A DNA stretch of 64,000 bases from Agelaius tricolor (Eukaryota; Chordata; Aves; Passeriformes; Icteridae), in the NCBI GenBank assembly GCA_023055355.1, contig JALJCS010000029.1, positions 6,624,001 to 6,688,000 on the forward strand, read 5' to 3'. Positions 45,235 through 57,790 of the stretch are shown one piece after another. The notes beneath the pieces are model-generated. The model searched no databases. It was not told where the DNA came from and worked only from the letters and a program-made list of their open reading frames with translations. Each line of letters starts with the position of its first letter. Position 1 is the first letter of the stretch. The position numbers and the translations under genes were made by a program.

Positions 45235-47854
45235 AGCTGTGCAGGTCACTGAGTTACCCAGGGAAGGGGGAATGGGCTGTGAGTGGGTGAAGGGCTGGGA
45301 AAGGCCAGGTTGGTGGGAATGGCAGGTATTTATCTGCAGTACTTGCTTGTAGATAAACAGCCATGAGAAGAACTTTTGCAGCCTAAGACTTGACAGACAC
45401 ACCCAGAGCAGGCGGATTTTGAGCTGGCCCCGGCTGGAAATCCTTTGTAACCTCACCCAGGAGATAAAGCAACACTTCCCTGCTGCAACTCACGCTGGAG
45501 AGGGACTGGGAGAAAACAAAAGGATTTCATGGTGTAAATTAAGGAAACAGCTGTTCAAGTGACACGGGTGAGCAAAGCTGAGCAGTTGGAGATGAAAATA
45601 TTATTATAACCATCTTTCAGCCTTTCCTTTAGGAGCCCCAAGCAGATGGAAGGGTCAGCATTCCCTCTTTAGAGGTGGCAAAGTAATAGCTTGATCCTGA
45701 ACCAACAGCCAAGGGAAAGGAGGGACAGAGTCTGTGTGGAGAGAGGGAATGAAAGCAAAATTAATACGAAGGAAAGAGAGCAAAAAGAGAAGAAATGCAA
45801 GTCTTTGGAGGAAGAGCAGCCCTGTGTGAGGGGTGGCTGGTCCAGCAGGAGGCTCAGCAGCTCCTCAGCACTGTCTGTGCACAGATAGGGCTGCTCAGCA
45901 TTGATGGATGGGTGGTGCTGCACAGCCTCTGAAACAAAGCCCTTTGACAAAGCTGTTAATTAGATCCAGCACCTTATCACCAGCGTGGACTCTCCATCTA
46001 TTTCCCTGCATGAATTGGGATCATTCCCAGAGGGACACAAAGGGGAGAGCAGGACCTCGCCCCAAAGCCGGCTCCGATCAATTCTCATTTGCCTGGGACA
46101 CGTTCCTCTCTTTTTGTCTCACCTGACACTGGCTGGGAGAAGCAATTTTTAAATGTCGCAGCTCATGACCTCCACCTCTCCTGCCTTCTTGCAGGATTGA
46201 TCCCTGCTCAGGCTGGGGAGTGAGGAAGGTGCAGCAGCCCTTGGGAGAAGGTTTCAGTTTAATGCCCAGCATGTTCAGCTTTGGATCTTCTATTGAAATC
46301 AGGGAATTTGTTAAGCTGATGAGGGAAGGCTGCAGTGGAGAAACACAATAGCAGAGTGGGATTAGGCCTGGAGTAAGTGTCTGTACTTTGGAGGATTAAT
46401 GAGAAAACTGCAATGGATTTTACATGGTGAAAAGGATTCGCTGAATGCTTTAGGTGAAATGAAATTAGTCCCACTCATGCTCTCTGAGCCTCCAAGCAGG
46501 AGAGGAGACTGGCACCCTCCCATCACGTGTAATAGCCAGATCCCCTCCAGCTGCTCTTCTTTATGGAAAATTCCAGTACAGCACTGCTGGCCATTTATTT
46601 CCATTTAGGATGGCAAGGCAGGCTCCATCTCTGGGCACAGAGAAATCCTGGCAAATCCAACTCTGTGTCCAGGGACTCCAAGGCTCCCTGAGGCTGAAAG
46701 TGAGGAGAAACACTTGCCTCAGACACTCCAGATGCTCCAAATCCTTGCAGGAGAGAAGGCTCAGAAGGAGAGGCCCTGAAATGGAGCAGGGAGAAGGAAC
46801 ATGAGTTCTTCAACACGTGGGGAAAGGTAGATGCAATAAATCAACATGTGGGTGGGTGAAATCATCCCAGGGCCAGGCTGGCACATGAGAGGCACCAGGG
46901 AGAGGCTTCCCAGACCCCTGATGGAGGGCACAGATGGGCAAAGAGGGACTTGCTGGTTCTGGAGCATTTACAGTGCCCAGAGCTGCTGCTCCTGGACACA
47001 GAAGAGGCCACTGAGAGCAGCTTGGGCTGGCTGGTGCCTCCTGTGAGTTGCCTTCCAGTCCATCATTCTGTCTAATTAGGCACCTCTGACACACAATTAA
47101 TCCTATTTGCCCGCCAGCTTTTTTATCTTTCCTCCTGCTTTTATCAGGCAGAGAATTAGGCCCTGCTGGCATGCAAAGTGCACTGCACAGACCTGGCTTT
47201 TCAGGGGGATTTGGAGACTTCTCAGAAGGCAGAACCCATGATCTTAAAAGTTTGTTAGGAGTAATTAATTTCTTTTTCTTCTCTTCTTTTTCTAATCGCT
47301 GAGTGTTGATTTCACCTCTGCTCAGACAAGCAGAAAGGCAAAGATGTGAGGGTGGGTCAGAACTCAATTCATGGCTGCAAAGTCCAGTAAATCTCAGTTT
47401 TCAGCTGCTCCCCACAACTTATGCACTGTCCTCATCCCAGGCTTCACCTGGAAATTCCACAGACCTTCAGAGCTGCACTTTCAGGCCACAATTTATTTCC
47501 ATTTAGGATTTTCTTACCAGGAAAGGTGGTGGGAATTGAGATTTTCAGGTCCCTTCTTCAGCCCATGAAAAAGATCGGTCTCACCAACCTCCAAGAAAGA
47601 GAAGGAAAAAAAGAAGTTGAAATTCTTGAACTCCCAGCACGATCACTTTGGCAGTGAGACAGGTTAAATCTCACTCCTTACTGGGATGTTCCCATGAAGC
47701 GCCTTTCCCTTAACTGGGAAAGAAGGAAAATCTGTCTGCATGGTGAAAATGGACTGCAGATAAGGTCTGGTGACCACTGAATCCAATTCTTCTCCTATGC
47801 ACAGGTGAGAGGCAGAACAAAGCTTCCAGACAGCCCAGTGCCCTTATCCTGGCA

Positions 47855-47892
47855 ATAGAGAATAGGGAATAGGGAATTGGGAATAGGGATAG
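47855..47892. repeat. GGGAATA short tandem repeat
   Basis: Five degenerate GGAATA(G) units. Confidence 0.8.
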
Positions 47893-48119
47893 ATTCCCTT
47901 TCCATAGATATTAAACTCCCTTCCAGGCCCCTCTCTCTACCAGCTTCATACATCCCCAAATATCTATTTGAATATGTATTTAAATATGAGCTTCACCCTC
48001 AGCCGTGTTTTTGTTCTCGTTGGGAGCAAGGCTGAGGAGATCGTAATGATAAGAGCTCTACACCTGTTTAGGAAATGAAGAGGCAGGAAAAGGTCACGCT
48101 GCTCCCCCTCCCTGTCACC

Positions 48120-48353
48120 TGCTGTGGTGGTTTGACAGGAAATGTGTTTTTTGGGATGCTGTGTTTTTGGCCAATGGATATTCAGGCTTTAATATTGGCA
48201 TTTAACCTGGCCATTGGGACATGGACACGCCTCTGAGAACACGGGGTTAAAAACAGAAAGCTTTGCTTATTCCTGGTCACATCTCACAGCAGAAACCAGG
48301 GAGAAGGTATCTTCATGGGGGCACTGGCATTGTGCCAGTGTTAAACCATGACA
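48120..48353 (+). mobile_element. LTR-like or terminal-inverted-repeat element, 234 bp
   Basis: It begins TGCTGTGGTGGTTTGACAGG and ends GTTAAACCATGACA. The ends are imperfect inverted repeats (TGGTTTGACA with TGTTAAACCA). It contains a TATA-like GGTTAAAAAC. I recall similar sequences as songbird LTRs. No clear target-site duplication is visible, so a non-autonomous DNA element cannot be excluded. Confidence 0.45.
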
Positions 48354-48574
48354 CCTGCTCAGCAAGGGCTGCCAGCCCCTGCCAGCCTCAGTCCAGCCCT
48401 CCTCACAGCCACCCTGGGGATCCCTCCCTGCTCGTCCCTCCTTGTTCCAGCAGCTTTTTGATTCCTGTAAAACAATGATGAACAAGACACTTCTGACTGA
48501 GCAGGTACTGCAGAGAGCTGCGCCTTCCCCACCAGCTTCCTCTGCTGCCTTTTATGTATCACACTGAAATGTAA

Positions 48575-48720
48575 TTATCTCCGCGGTGCAGGGTGTAAAT
48601 CAGGGTGTGTGTCAAGACGATTTCCCTCCGGGTTTTATTTTATTGCGTAATAATATTTGACACAGGGCTTAGAGGTGCTGTTACCTGCCTAATCGTGTGA
48701 AACAATTTCATGTGCAAACA
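48575..48720. other. Candidate conserved non-coding element
   Basis: Unique sequence with GTAATTATCTCCGCGG, TTATTGCGTAATAATATTTG and CCTAATCGTGTGAAACAATT. Homeodomain-like cores are combined with isolated CpGs, unlike the surroundings. Confidence 0.22.
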
Positions 48721-50760
48721 GCTGGTAAGTGTGAAAACTACCATCAACCAGCTCCAGGAAATGCTCTGCTTCCCTTATCTGTTCTTGGAGAACACCCCCT
48801 GGCACTGGTGTTTCCCCATCAGGCTGGGAGGAGCTGCTCTGCCCTCACACAGGAGAATCCAGCTCCATCCTCCCTCCCTGGTGTGCAGAGGGAATCAGGG
48901 TCTCCATCTGTGTCAAACCCCTCAGGCCAGAAGGGATGAAGTTAATTTGGAATAATTAATTGGTTGGGTTTATTATCTCAGAGAGGAAAACCCTCTGTAT
49001 CAGGGATGTTGCCCCAGCCTAATCTCTCACAAATAATCCGTGAGGGAAAGGTTGGGCTGTCACCCTGCTCAGGTTCAGAATTTTACACTCAGTTTCCCTC
49101 AACATCCATCATTTGGAGTTGGCGTTCCACTACATTTTGTCCTAAAAGGGGACATGAAGGTCCTGAGGGCTGCAGGGACAGGTGGGGCACAGGGGAGCAC
49201 ATGGAGAAGCTCTGTGAGTCCAGCTGGGCACCCAAAATGGAGCTCTCAGTCCTAATTTACAAACCTACTCGGGCACGACTTTTCCTGAATGGTAAAACCC
49301 TCCTTCACCTGGGAACACAGAGATGAACCCAACGCAGGTGTGACATCAACGTGGAGAAATTACAGGAGCCAATTCATGCAGGAGGGGAGTGAAGATCCCC
49401 AAACCTGAGCCCCCCCCCTTTCATTCAGGAGCTTTGTGCTGCAGAAAAACCCAAGTGCACGGGGAGAAAAGCTCAAAGGGAGAGGAGAGCTCAGAGCAGC
49501 CCTGCCCTGCTTCTCCTCAGCACAAATGGGAGCCTCCGACCCTGCCTCGGGGAGAGGGGACAAAGGAGAGGCAGAGATGGCAATCTGGGCACAATGGTGG
49601 TTATTTATAAGGCTTTTTTTTGTGCGTTGGAGATCATAGCCAAAAGGCATCTGCCTGAGGTCTGAATTAGTCAGAGCGGGGCTGGGAGGGGAGGTGGGCA
49701 GCTGCTTGAAATCACCAGCCTCCAAGTCACTATTTTTTTACTCCTCGGGGTAGCTGGCATTGTCAATGATGGTTTAACCTACTTAGGATAATAATCCCTG
49801 TAATAAAGGCATTTTTAAAAAATCCCTTAGCCCGAATGGCTGCGTGGAGGGCCACGGGAGCTGCTGAGCAGGGAGGTTCTGTGTGGGGCCTGCCAGGGAA
49901 CAGTGGTGAGCCAGCTATGTTCTGTCAGCTTTTAATGCACTCCCAGACCACCACCCCCTGCCAGGCAGGAAAATTCCTTTCCAGGAAGGGATCTGGCAGA
50001 GGCTGTCCCTTCCCCCCCAGAAAAGACCTCCTCCCTGTGGATTAAGGCATTTCACATCTGGAGCAATATTAGATCATCGAGGTTGCTGATGCATCCTGAA
50101 AACCCCTAATCCTGGCCACCACCTGCCCCTCTCCATCTGCCGGGTCCCCTTTAGCACACCCAGGGCCAAAATGTGTGACCTGGTGGCACCAGCAGCAGCC
50201 TGTGCTGCTGCCCCAGGTGCCAGGGCAGGCGGGTGTGGTGCCAGGGCTGTTGGGCTCAGTTAATCTCAGGCTCAGCTGCCTGATCCCAAGGTGGGCAGAG
50301 TTCCTGCATAAACCATTCTGGTACTGGGAGCAGCCCTCTGGGACGGCTCCGTGGCTTTGTGGCCAAGGTCTTCCAGCTGTCCCAATTTCACAGGGATCTT
50401 CAGAGGCCACGGATAGAGCCAGCCTTGTTCTTTAGCTGGGTTTTGTTGCTGCTCCTCAACACAAAGCCCTTCTCTCTCTGCTCCCAAGACCTTTCCTCCT
50501 GCACACCACGGCTGTCCATCAGCACCCTCAGCGCCATCACACCTCCTCAATCCATTTAATGAGGTGCAGAGCTCACTGCTTGCCTGGCTCCAGCTTTGAT
50601 AAGGTCCTGGCTAAACCCTTCCCTGCTCACCCACTCAGAACGCCGAGGAAACCTGAGCTGCTGAAGCAGGGACACTTTGGGAGGAATGGACTGGAACCTG
50701 CTCTCTCCCAGAGCTTTTCCCCCAGGCTCAGGCTAACACTGGGACACAGGAGGGTGGTTT

Positions 50761-50783
50761 TGTGTGTGTGTGTGTGTGTGTGT
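50761..50783. repeat. (TG)n microsatellite
   Basis: A pure TG run of about 11 units. Confidence 0.95.
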
Positions 50784-53700
50784 ATTTACCAGATATCTTG
50801 GGAGTGAGTCACAGGGAACAGCATGGACGTGTTGGGCTCGGAGCAGCAGGGCTGGCAGGGAAATGTCTCGGGGCTGTGCCTGGCTGTGGGCTGGCAGCGA
50901 AGGTGGGGACTGGGGGCTGTGTTATCCCCTCCCTCTGCACCCTGTCATGTGCCTGGACCCGTCACAGACTCTGCCCTTCATCCCTGTGGGCTGGGTGCAG
51001 CTTTTCCACCCCAATCCCTGGTGAGGGAGGCAGGGACAGCAGAGGGATGAGGTGCCCTGGGCCCAGGGGCTGTGCCTGCTCCCCTGCCCGGGCAGATCAT
51101 TTCCATACTGAGTGCTGCTATTCATGAGGGTGCTCAGAGACTTTTATGGAGCTGCAAATCCCAGCTGCTCCAGCCGGGAATGAGCCAGCTGTGAGCCAGG
51201 GGGAGATTTCCCCAGTGCTGAAGCAGAAATTTGCCGGGCTGCCATGGGAGTAATGCAGGCAGGGTGACAGCAGCTGCATGGATGAGTCCTGGGATGGAAG
51301 GGAGAGGAACCTGGAACATCCTGGGGCTTGTCCTGGTTATTTATCCCTCCATCAGAAAGGAGGGCTGAGGAGGCTGGGAAATCCTCAGAGGGATAAATGA
51401 TGATTTAGAGCTCACTGGAGGGACCCTGCAGCCCCTGGCACACAGGACCTGGGGGTGTGACACCCATGAGGGACAAGGGACAGAGAGCAGGAGCCTTCAT
51501 CTCCACCACTGGAGCAACGAATCAATTGTTTTCTCCCTTTGGGGGCCACTGAGGAAGATGATGGGGGTGGGAAGCAGCAGGCCTGGCAGTGCTGGTGGTG
51601 GTGTCACCCCTGTGAGCAGGGCACAGGAGGCAGGGCACCGTGTGTGTGACAAGCAGTGGCTTTGGGAGTGTTCTGGAGCCTGCTCAGGCTAATGCAGGGT
51701 TTTATTCTAAACCATCCATGAAACACAGCTCGAAAATTGCACTTGCTATTGCTACCTCAGCCACTGCAATCAAAGCTGAGGAAATGTGTGGCTCAGAGAG
51801 CTCTGAGAAGCAGCTTAAAAAAAATGGGAAAAAAAAAAGAAAAAAGGCAAGGGAAAAGGGAAATGGAGGGAGAGCAGGGACTGCTGTGATTGCCCTGATG
51901 TCAGGGAGGGGGACAGAGGCTCCCCAGGTCTGGGGGGCTGCAGGGGTCAAAGGAAAAGAGAGGTACAATCAATAATAAAATGAGATGCAAGAGCAAATCT
52001 GCCTCTATTTGCACGGTGAGGGAACAGCTTTGGGGGTACTGTTAATTCCGTGTAGATCATATTAACACCTACAAAACAATTGGTGCTCCCTGTAAAAATG
52101 GCAGCATTTATTAAGTGCTGCAGTACAAGCAGCTGGGTCTCATCATTGTCCTTTTGCCTGGGATTTCAGAGGGGAAAGGAGCAGTGTTTGCTTTGAACAT
52201 CATTGTCAAAAATGAACATTTGAACGTGATTTCACAAGGACACGACTGTGTCAAAAGAAGAGGTGGGATGTGGTGACCCTGGAAGCGTCTGGAGCAGTAA
52301 CAGGGTCCTCCCCTTGCTGTTACCACCTGAATTCCTGGGTTCACACCCCAGGCTGTGCTCTCAGCTTTGCCATGAGCTCATCCCCAGATCCGGGGCTGTG
52401 GGAAGGGCCAGGGAAAGGGAAGAGCCTGAGGGGACAAACTGAGTGTCCCTGCAGGAGCAGGGAGAGCTGTCAGGCTGGGATCTGAAGGCAGCTGCTGCAG
52501 ACAGCTGCAGGATGGATCACTCCCAGCTCTGCCCTCAGTCTGGAGGCAGAGATAACAGACAGGCTGGATGTCACAGACCACGAGCCCTGCCTTTTCCATC
52601 TCTGCATCCCCACGTTCCTCTCACTTGTACAACCCTCCCCGGCTGCCAGGCGCATCTGAGGTATTAAAAAAGAGGATCCTAAGGAGATCTGGCAAAGACT
52701 TTGCTATCTCAGCCTCGCAGCAGAACGAGATATGGAGCTGAGGGAGCATCTATCAGAGCAGCCAGCACCCAAAGCATCCCACAAGGAGCATCCCCACCCT
52801 CTCCTGAGACTGATCTGAGGGGAGGTACCACATCTGTGGCAAAGCAAGGATGTTGTGTCTTTCACTCACTTTCCACACCCTAGGATGGCCCAAGTGACAG
52901 CACAGAGCCACCAGGACTTGAGAAAAAATGCATCTGAGCAGCTGTGGTGGTCATTTAGCCCAGCAGCTACAGGGTATGGGCGTGATGGATGCTGCTGATC
53001 ATCCTCTGCAACACTGAATTGCCTTTTTAGATGAGAGTTATCAATTTTGCTGCCATAGCAACCCCAAAAGTCACCTAGAGGGCTGCCTGTCTGGGAGAGC
53101 AGGGATGGTTTCTGTGTGAGACCAGGGGCAATTCAGGATTCCTGGGGTTCTGGCCCCGGCTGAAGGGTGTGGGAGCCCAGGGACCAAGGGCAGGGCAGTG
53201 GAGGGGCAGAAGAGAGGAACCAGCTCTGAAAATGGGTGCTGGTGTTTCCTGCCACAGGCCAGCAGCTGCCCCAACATCTTTCCCATTCATGAGTCCCTCT
53301 TATGTAGAGTTTAATGACACTGAGAGCCCCTGTCCCTTTGTCACAGTTGAATAAAATGTCTCAGAGGGTTCAGGAGTTGTAGAAGGGGACAGAGAAGCCT
53401 CTTCTCACTGATGCCATATGTGGTGTGATCCCGTATCTCCATTTCCTTGGAAAATCAGGCAAGAGCTGGCACACTCCAATCATTTCAGTGCTTTTCTGTG
53501 AATGTTTTCAAACCCAGAAGTTTAGCAAAACTACCCTTTTCAATGCAAATAGCTACAATTTAGCTAAATAGTGATTTTCCAACCAAAGATTTCGCAGAAG
53601 ATTTCCCAGACAGCTGTACAGAACAGCTCAGAGAAACCAGGGTTTCTTTCCTTCATTCTGCCATTCATACATTGCACATTTTAAACATGTTCCTGTCTGT

Positions 53701-54264
53701 CTGTGAGCTGATGTCAGCTTCTCATTCCTCCCAAGCGTTTGAAGTGTATTAATTTTATTGAAAGACCTTGTCAAAGCTGCCTCTGTGCCCCCATCTAGGA
53801 TGCTGGCTCTGCAAAGCCATTTTATTTTCAATCTGACCCACTGAGCACTGATTGCAAACAACGATTTCTTCTGCTTTCTGTGCATCCTGTGTGTGCCTCC
53901 CTCCTTTTTGTTTGGAGTTTATGGTCACTGGCTCTGGGTTCTGTCATTATTTGTCTTTGTTCTGTGTTTTAACCTTTGTTAGAGACTCAGCCATTGTGCA
54001 ATCCCTGTTCAGTGACCTATAATATCCTAATTTAGTTGGCATTTTGATCTGGGTGAACAATCCACTGTACACGAGGCTTCTTTCCTTTTCTGTTTCCCTT
54101 TCCTTTCAAAAGGTCTTCTGTGCATTTCTTCGCCCTCTTCACACCCCTCTCTGTGTTTCCTTGGGTTCTCTTTCACCCTTTCTCTCTTTTTTTGTTCCAG
54201 ATCAGCCTCAGCTCTCACCCCTGCTCCTCTCCCAGCCCCTGCTCCGTGCTGTGGCACCAGCAGG

Positions 54265-54335
54265 TCCTGCAATCCAGCTCATCCTCCCAGGATCAGCCAG
54301 AAAAGGACTCTGCTCCTCTGCCGAGGCTGAAAATT
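54265..54335. repeat. Dispersed repeat pair, copy 1
   Basis: TCATCCTCCCAGGATCAGCC followed by a CTGCTCCTCTGC-GAGGCTGAAAA segment. It matches 55022-55092 at about 85% by eye, offset 758. Confidence 0.75.
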
Positions 54336-55021
54336 TTGTCAGCTGCTGGTGGATGAAATAATGACCCTAAAAACCTCCGGGGAGCACAGCCCACCCACGT
54401 CTGAGGAGCAGCAGGGAGTGCCTGTGGTGTTCACCATCACAAGAGGGGGTTTGGGGAGTTTTTAACAAAAATGCTTGGTTTTGTTACAGCAGACTGAGGC
54501 AAAGGAGAGGGAGCCACAGGGTTCTGGAGAGCTCCTGGCACTGCAGCCCTTCCCTGGATTGCCAGGGACAGCAGCACTGGGAGGAACCTGCCAGGATCCT
54601 GTCCCAGCTGTGTCACAGAGGGCCCCTAGGGACAAGGAGCTGGAGCCCTCTGCTCCTCTGCTGCCTCTCGTGGGATCCCCATGGCTGAGATCCCCTGGGC
54701 TGGCCCCCAGCCTCCTCAGGGCAGGGCTGGTGTGGAGCCTGAGTGCCCAGAGCAGAATTTCTCCCACTTCCCCTCCTCCTGTCCCCAGTGCTCTGAGCTC
54801 CTCTCTGATGGATTCCTGTGCCAGGAGGCCCCAGCTGGGAGCTGCTCCCAGGGGAAGGTGCTCACATTTCCCTGGCTCTGGGGGGATGAACACTGCAGGG
54901 CCTGGGAGCCAGCAGTGAGCCAGGGGGGCTGTCCCTGCTAATTCCCCCCTAACACAACACCCAGCTCCTCATCAGCAGTGCAGACAGGCACAAGGTGCTG
55001 CTCTTGGTGGAGACACCTCGA

Positions 55022-55092
55022 GCTTGCAGTCCAGTTCATCCTCCCAGGATCAGCCTGAAGAGGAAACTGCTCCTCTGCTGAGGCTGAAAAGA
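55022..55092. repeat. Dispersed repeat pair, copy 2
   Basis: Partner of 54265-54335 in the same orientation. Family unknown. Confidence 0.75.
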
Positions 55093-56052
55093 TGGAGATG
55101 GGTGGAGAATCAGTGCCTGGTTCTCTCAGTCTTGCCAAGGAAGAGGAACCAGCATTGTTCATCTTCTCAGTATGGCTGAGATAATCACTTTGGGAAAGAG
55201 GTAAAATGGCTGAATAATTAAAACATGGGTGGAGTGCTCTAATTATGATAGCGAGCTGTTTGTCCCATTAGGGTCATGTTTAGGGATCCTAAAGGAACAG
55301 CATCCCTGTGCTGGCAGGTGTCAGGTGGTTGGGAGCCCCAGTGTCAGCTCAGCTCTCTCCTTCCTCCCCTCCTTGCATCCTGCTGAAATCACAACCCTGG
55401 GCAGCCATGCTCAGCTCTGCTGCAAGCCTGGGAATGCTCCAGTGCACACACCCAGGAGAAGGAAAACACCCTTCTGGCAGCTCCTGAATCTCTGCTGTCC
55501 CATCTCTGCATGGTGGCATCCTGATGGGGATGTGAAAGAGGGAGATAACACTGAAGGGGAGGAAAACAAGGCCTTTGGAAGGAAAGGCAGAGCGTGGCAG
55601 GGCTATCAGATCTGTCAGCACGACAAGTGGCAAGGGGAGGGAAGGGAAATGCTATTGTACACCCCATCCTGGGGCTGGCTGGGGGAAGGAGAGGGAAAAC
55701 AGAGGGAAAACAAGGCGGTGTGTTCGACAGGGAGCCAGCACGTTTGTTATCAAAATGGAAATGCAGCCCTTTGTTGATGGAGGTGTATCTGCTTCGCATT
55801 GTCTCCCGTGCCAGCCCTGTGAAAGGCTCCTTTGATGGCTCCGTGTTTGTGCAGGGGCTATGAAATTGCTTGGGAAGACAAAGGGAGTTGGTGCTGCGGG
55901 TAATGAAAAGGAGCCGAGGGCTCCGCTCCGCAATTTCCCCCGGAGCAGCTGTCAAAGGCTCGCTGAGAAAATTGGAAAGCTGAGGCAGGATGGGGGCCAG
56001 TGATGAGCAGAGAGAGTGAGAGGCTGCTCCTTTGCAGGGCTAATGTGGCCAT

Positions 56053-56079
56053 CTGCTCTGCTCTGCTCTGCTCTGCTCC
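56053..56079. repeat. (CTCTG)n pentanucleotide repeat
   Basis: Five CTCTG units. Confidence 0.9.
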
Positions 56080-56351
56080 AGCCCAAGTGCTCCAAGCCCT
56101 GTGGCCGCTCATTGCCCGCTCCCATCAGCAGTGAGGACAGGGCCAGGAGCTGCCTGCCACCTCCTCAGACACTGCCAGGAGCTGGGGTGGCTGGGGAAAG
56201 GATGGGAATCCTATCTGGAAGGGCCTGAGGGCTGCACATCTCACTCCTTTCCTCGCCCTGCTGATCACCAGTGAGGGCACCGGGGCTGGAGTTGCATGTA
56301 AAGCAGCAGCAAACTGAGAGAGAGCAGGTTTGGATGAGACACTGGGGGAAA

Positions 56352-56572
56352 ATTCTTTATTGTGAGGGTGGCCAGGCATTGCCCCATCCCTGGAGGTGTC
56401 CAAGGCCTGGTTGGATGGGGTTTGGAGCAAGCTGGTCGAGTGGAAGCTGTCCCAGGGGGTGGAAGGAGATGGGGCTTTAAGGTCCCTTCAAATCCAACCC
56501 AATCCAATCCAATCCAATCCAATCCAATCCAGTCCAACCCCAATCTATGCCACAATTCTACAATTCTGTGAT
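56352..56572 (+). mobile_element. CR1 LINE 3' end fragment with internal AATCC expansion
   Basis: It starts in the GTGAGGGTGGCCAGGC region, then CATCCCTGGAGGTGTCCAAG, GGTTGGATGGGGTTTGGAGC and AAGGTCCCTTCAAATCCAAC. The terminal part is replaced by an (AATCC)n run at 56491-56532 before ACAATTCTACAATTCTGTGA. Confidence 0.88.
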
Positions 56573-56867
56573 GAACACTGCAGGGATAACACATGCAGGG
56601 AGCACATCAGGCATTGTGGAAAAACACCCAGCAAAGCTTGAAAAATGTTAGTACCCAAAGCACAGCCCAGCTCAGCTGGACACTCCAGCAGGCAGCAGCA
56701 CCGCATGGCCCAGCCCTGTGGCTCCTCACAGACTCACCTGGAATGTGCTTTTCACCTGGATTTCTCCCTGTTTTCCTGCTCCTCACCCTCAGTTCCTTGC
56801 ACACCTCTCCGAGGGGTCCCACAGTGTCCCCCCTACTCCACACCCTCCTCCACCCACACAGAGCGTG

Positions 56868-57254
56868 TGTCACAGACATCTTTTATGGAAAATCCTTTCC
56901 TTGGGATTTTTTTTCCTCCTGAGAAGCTGAGAGGCCTCAGGAACAAAATGCAAACAATGGTTATCTGCTGCTGTGGAATGCAACAGGTGCATCTGGGATT
57001 GGTCTCATGTGGTTGTTTCTAATTAATGGCCAATCACAGCCCAGCTGGCTCGGACAGAGAGCCGAGCCACAAGCCTTTGTTATCATTCTTTCCTATTCTA
57101 TTCTTAGCCAGCCTTCTGATGAAATCCTTTCTTCTATTCTTTTAGTATAGTTTTAATATAATATATATAATAAACTAATAAATCAGCCTTCTGAAACATG
57201 GAGTCAGATCCTCATCTCTTCCCTCGACCTGAGACCCCTGTGAGCACAGTCACA
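56868..57254 (+). mobile_element. Solo LTR, family A (copy 3)
   Basis: The most complete copy, beginning TGTCACAGAC and ending AGCACAGTCACA. Flanking hexamers AGCGTG and AACGTG are a 6-bp target-site duplication with one mismatch, a length typical of class II (ERVK-like) integrases. AATAAATCAGCC is the poly(A) region. No internal viral genes are present. Confidence 0.85.
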
Positions 57255-57267
57255 AACGTGGAGCTGG

Positions 57268-57315
57268 GTGTGTGTGTGTGTGGAAACCCTCTCTGATCAC
57301 ACACACACACACACA
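57268..57315. repeat. Inverted (GT)n / (AC)n pair
   Basis: A GT run (57268-57282), a 15-base spacer, then an AC run (57298-57315) that can pair with it as a hairpin. It lies 14 bases after LTR copy 3. Confidence 0.85.
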
Positions 57316-57649
57316 AATTCTCATTAACTAATGGTGTCCCTAATAGGAATGGGTGTCTTTCTTCACCCCTGCTGCCGGGCTGCAGAGTTTAATGGCTCAG
57401 TCATGCTCAGCCAGCCTCGCTCCTTTATCTGCTCAATAAAGAAATGGTTTATGGCACATCCACGCCTCGGCCCGAGCTGGCAATTTCACACAGGCCTTAT
57501 CAGCACTCACACACGCTGTAAGGCTGCTGGAAATGAGACGTGGGATTCGCATGTCTAACAACCGGGGTTAAACGCTTTTTTTCCCTTTTTTTCCCTGCTT
57601 TTCCCCTCTGCTGCTCCTTCTTCTCCCCTCCCTCCCTTGTCTCACCGGT

Positions 57650-57790
57650 TACAGCTCTGACAATGGCTTTAAAAGGATAGTCTTGCCTGGCTTCTGGTAA
57701 AAGATGTTAATTTATTGTAGTCGCTTCTTTATTTGATTATTGGTTTATTAAAACTGCCAGGGGTGAGAGCGTTTGTGCTCGAACAAATCC
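57650..57790. other. Candidate conserved non-coding element
   Basis: Unique AT-rich sequence with TTTAAAAGGATAGTC, GATGTTAATTTATTGTAG and GATTATTGGTTTATTAAAAC (a CCAAT-box complement). Composition is the only evidence. Confidence 0.22.

Noticed and set aside
45030..45456. Poly-Gly, poly-Arg and poly-Leu frames
   Set aside because: Caused by the (GAG)n run.
8931..57254. Possible full-length endogenous retrovirus between LTR copies
   Set aside because: The copies are far apart, one is inverted, and no gag, pol or env-like frames lie near any of them; all are solo LTRs.
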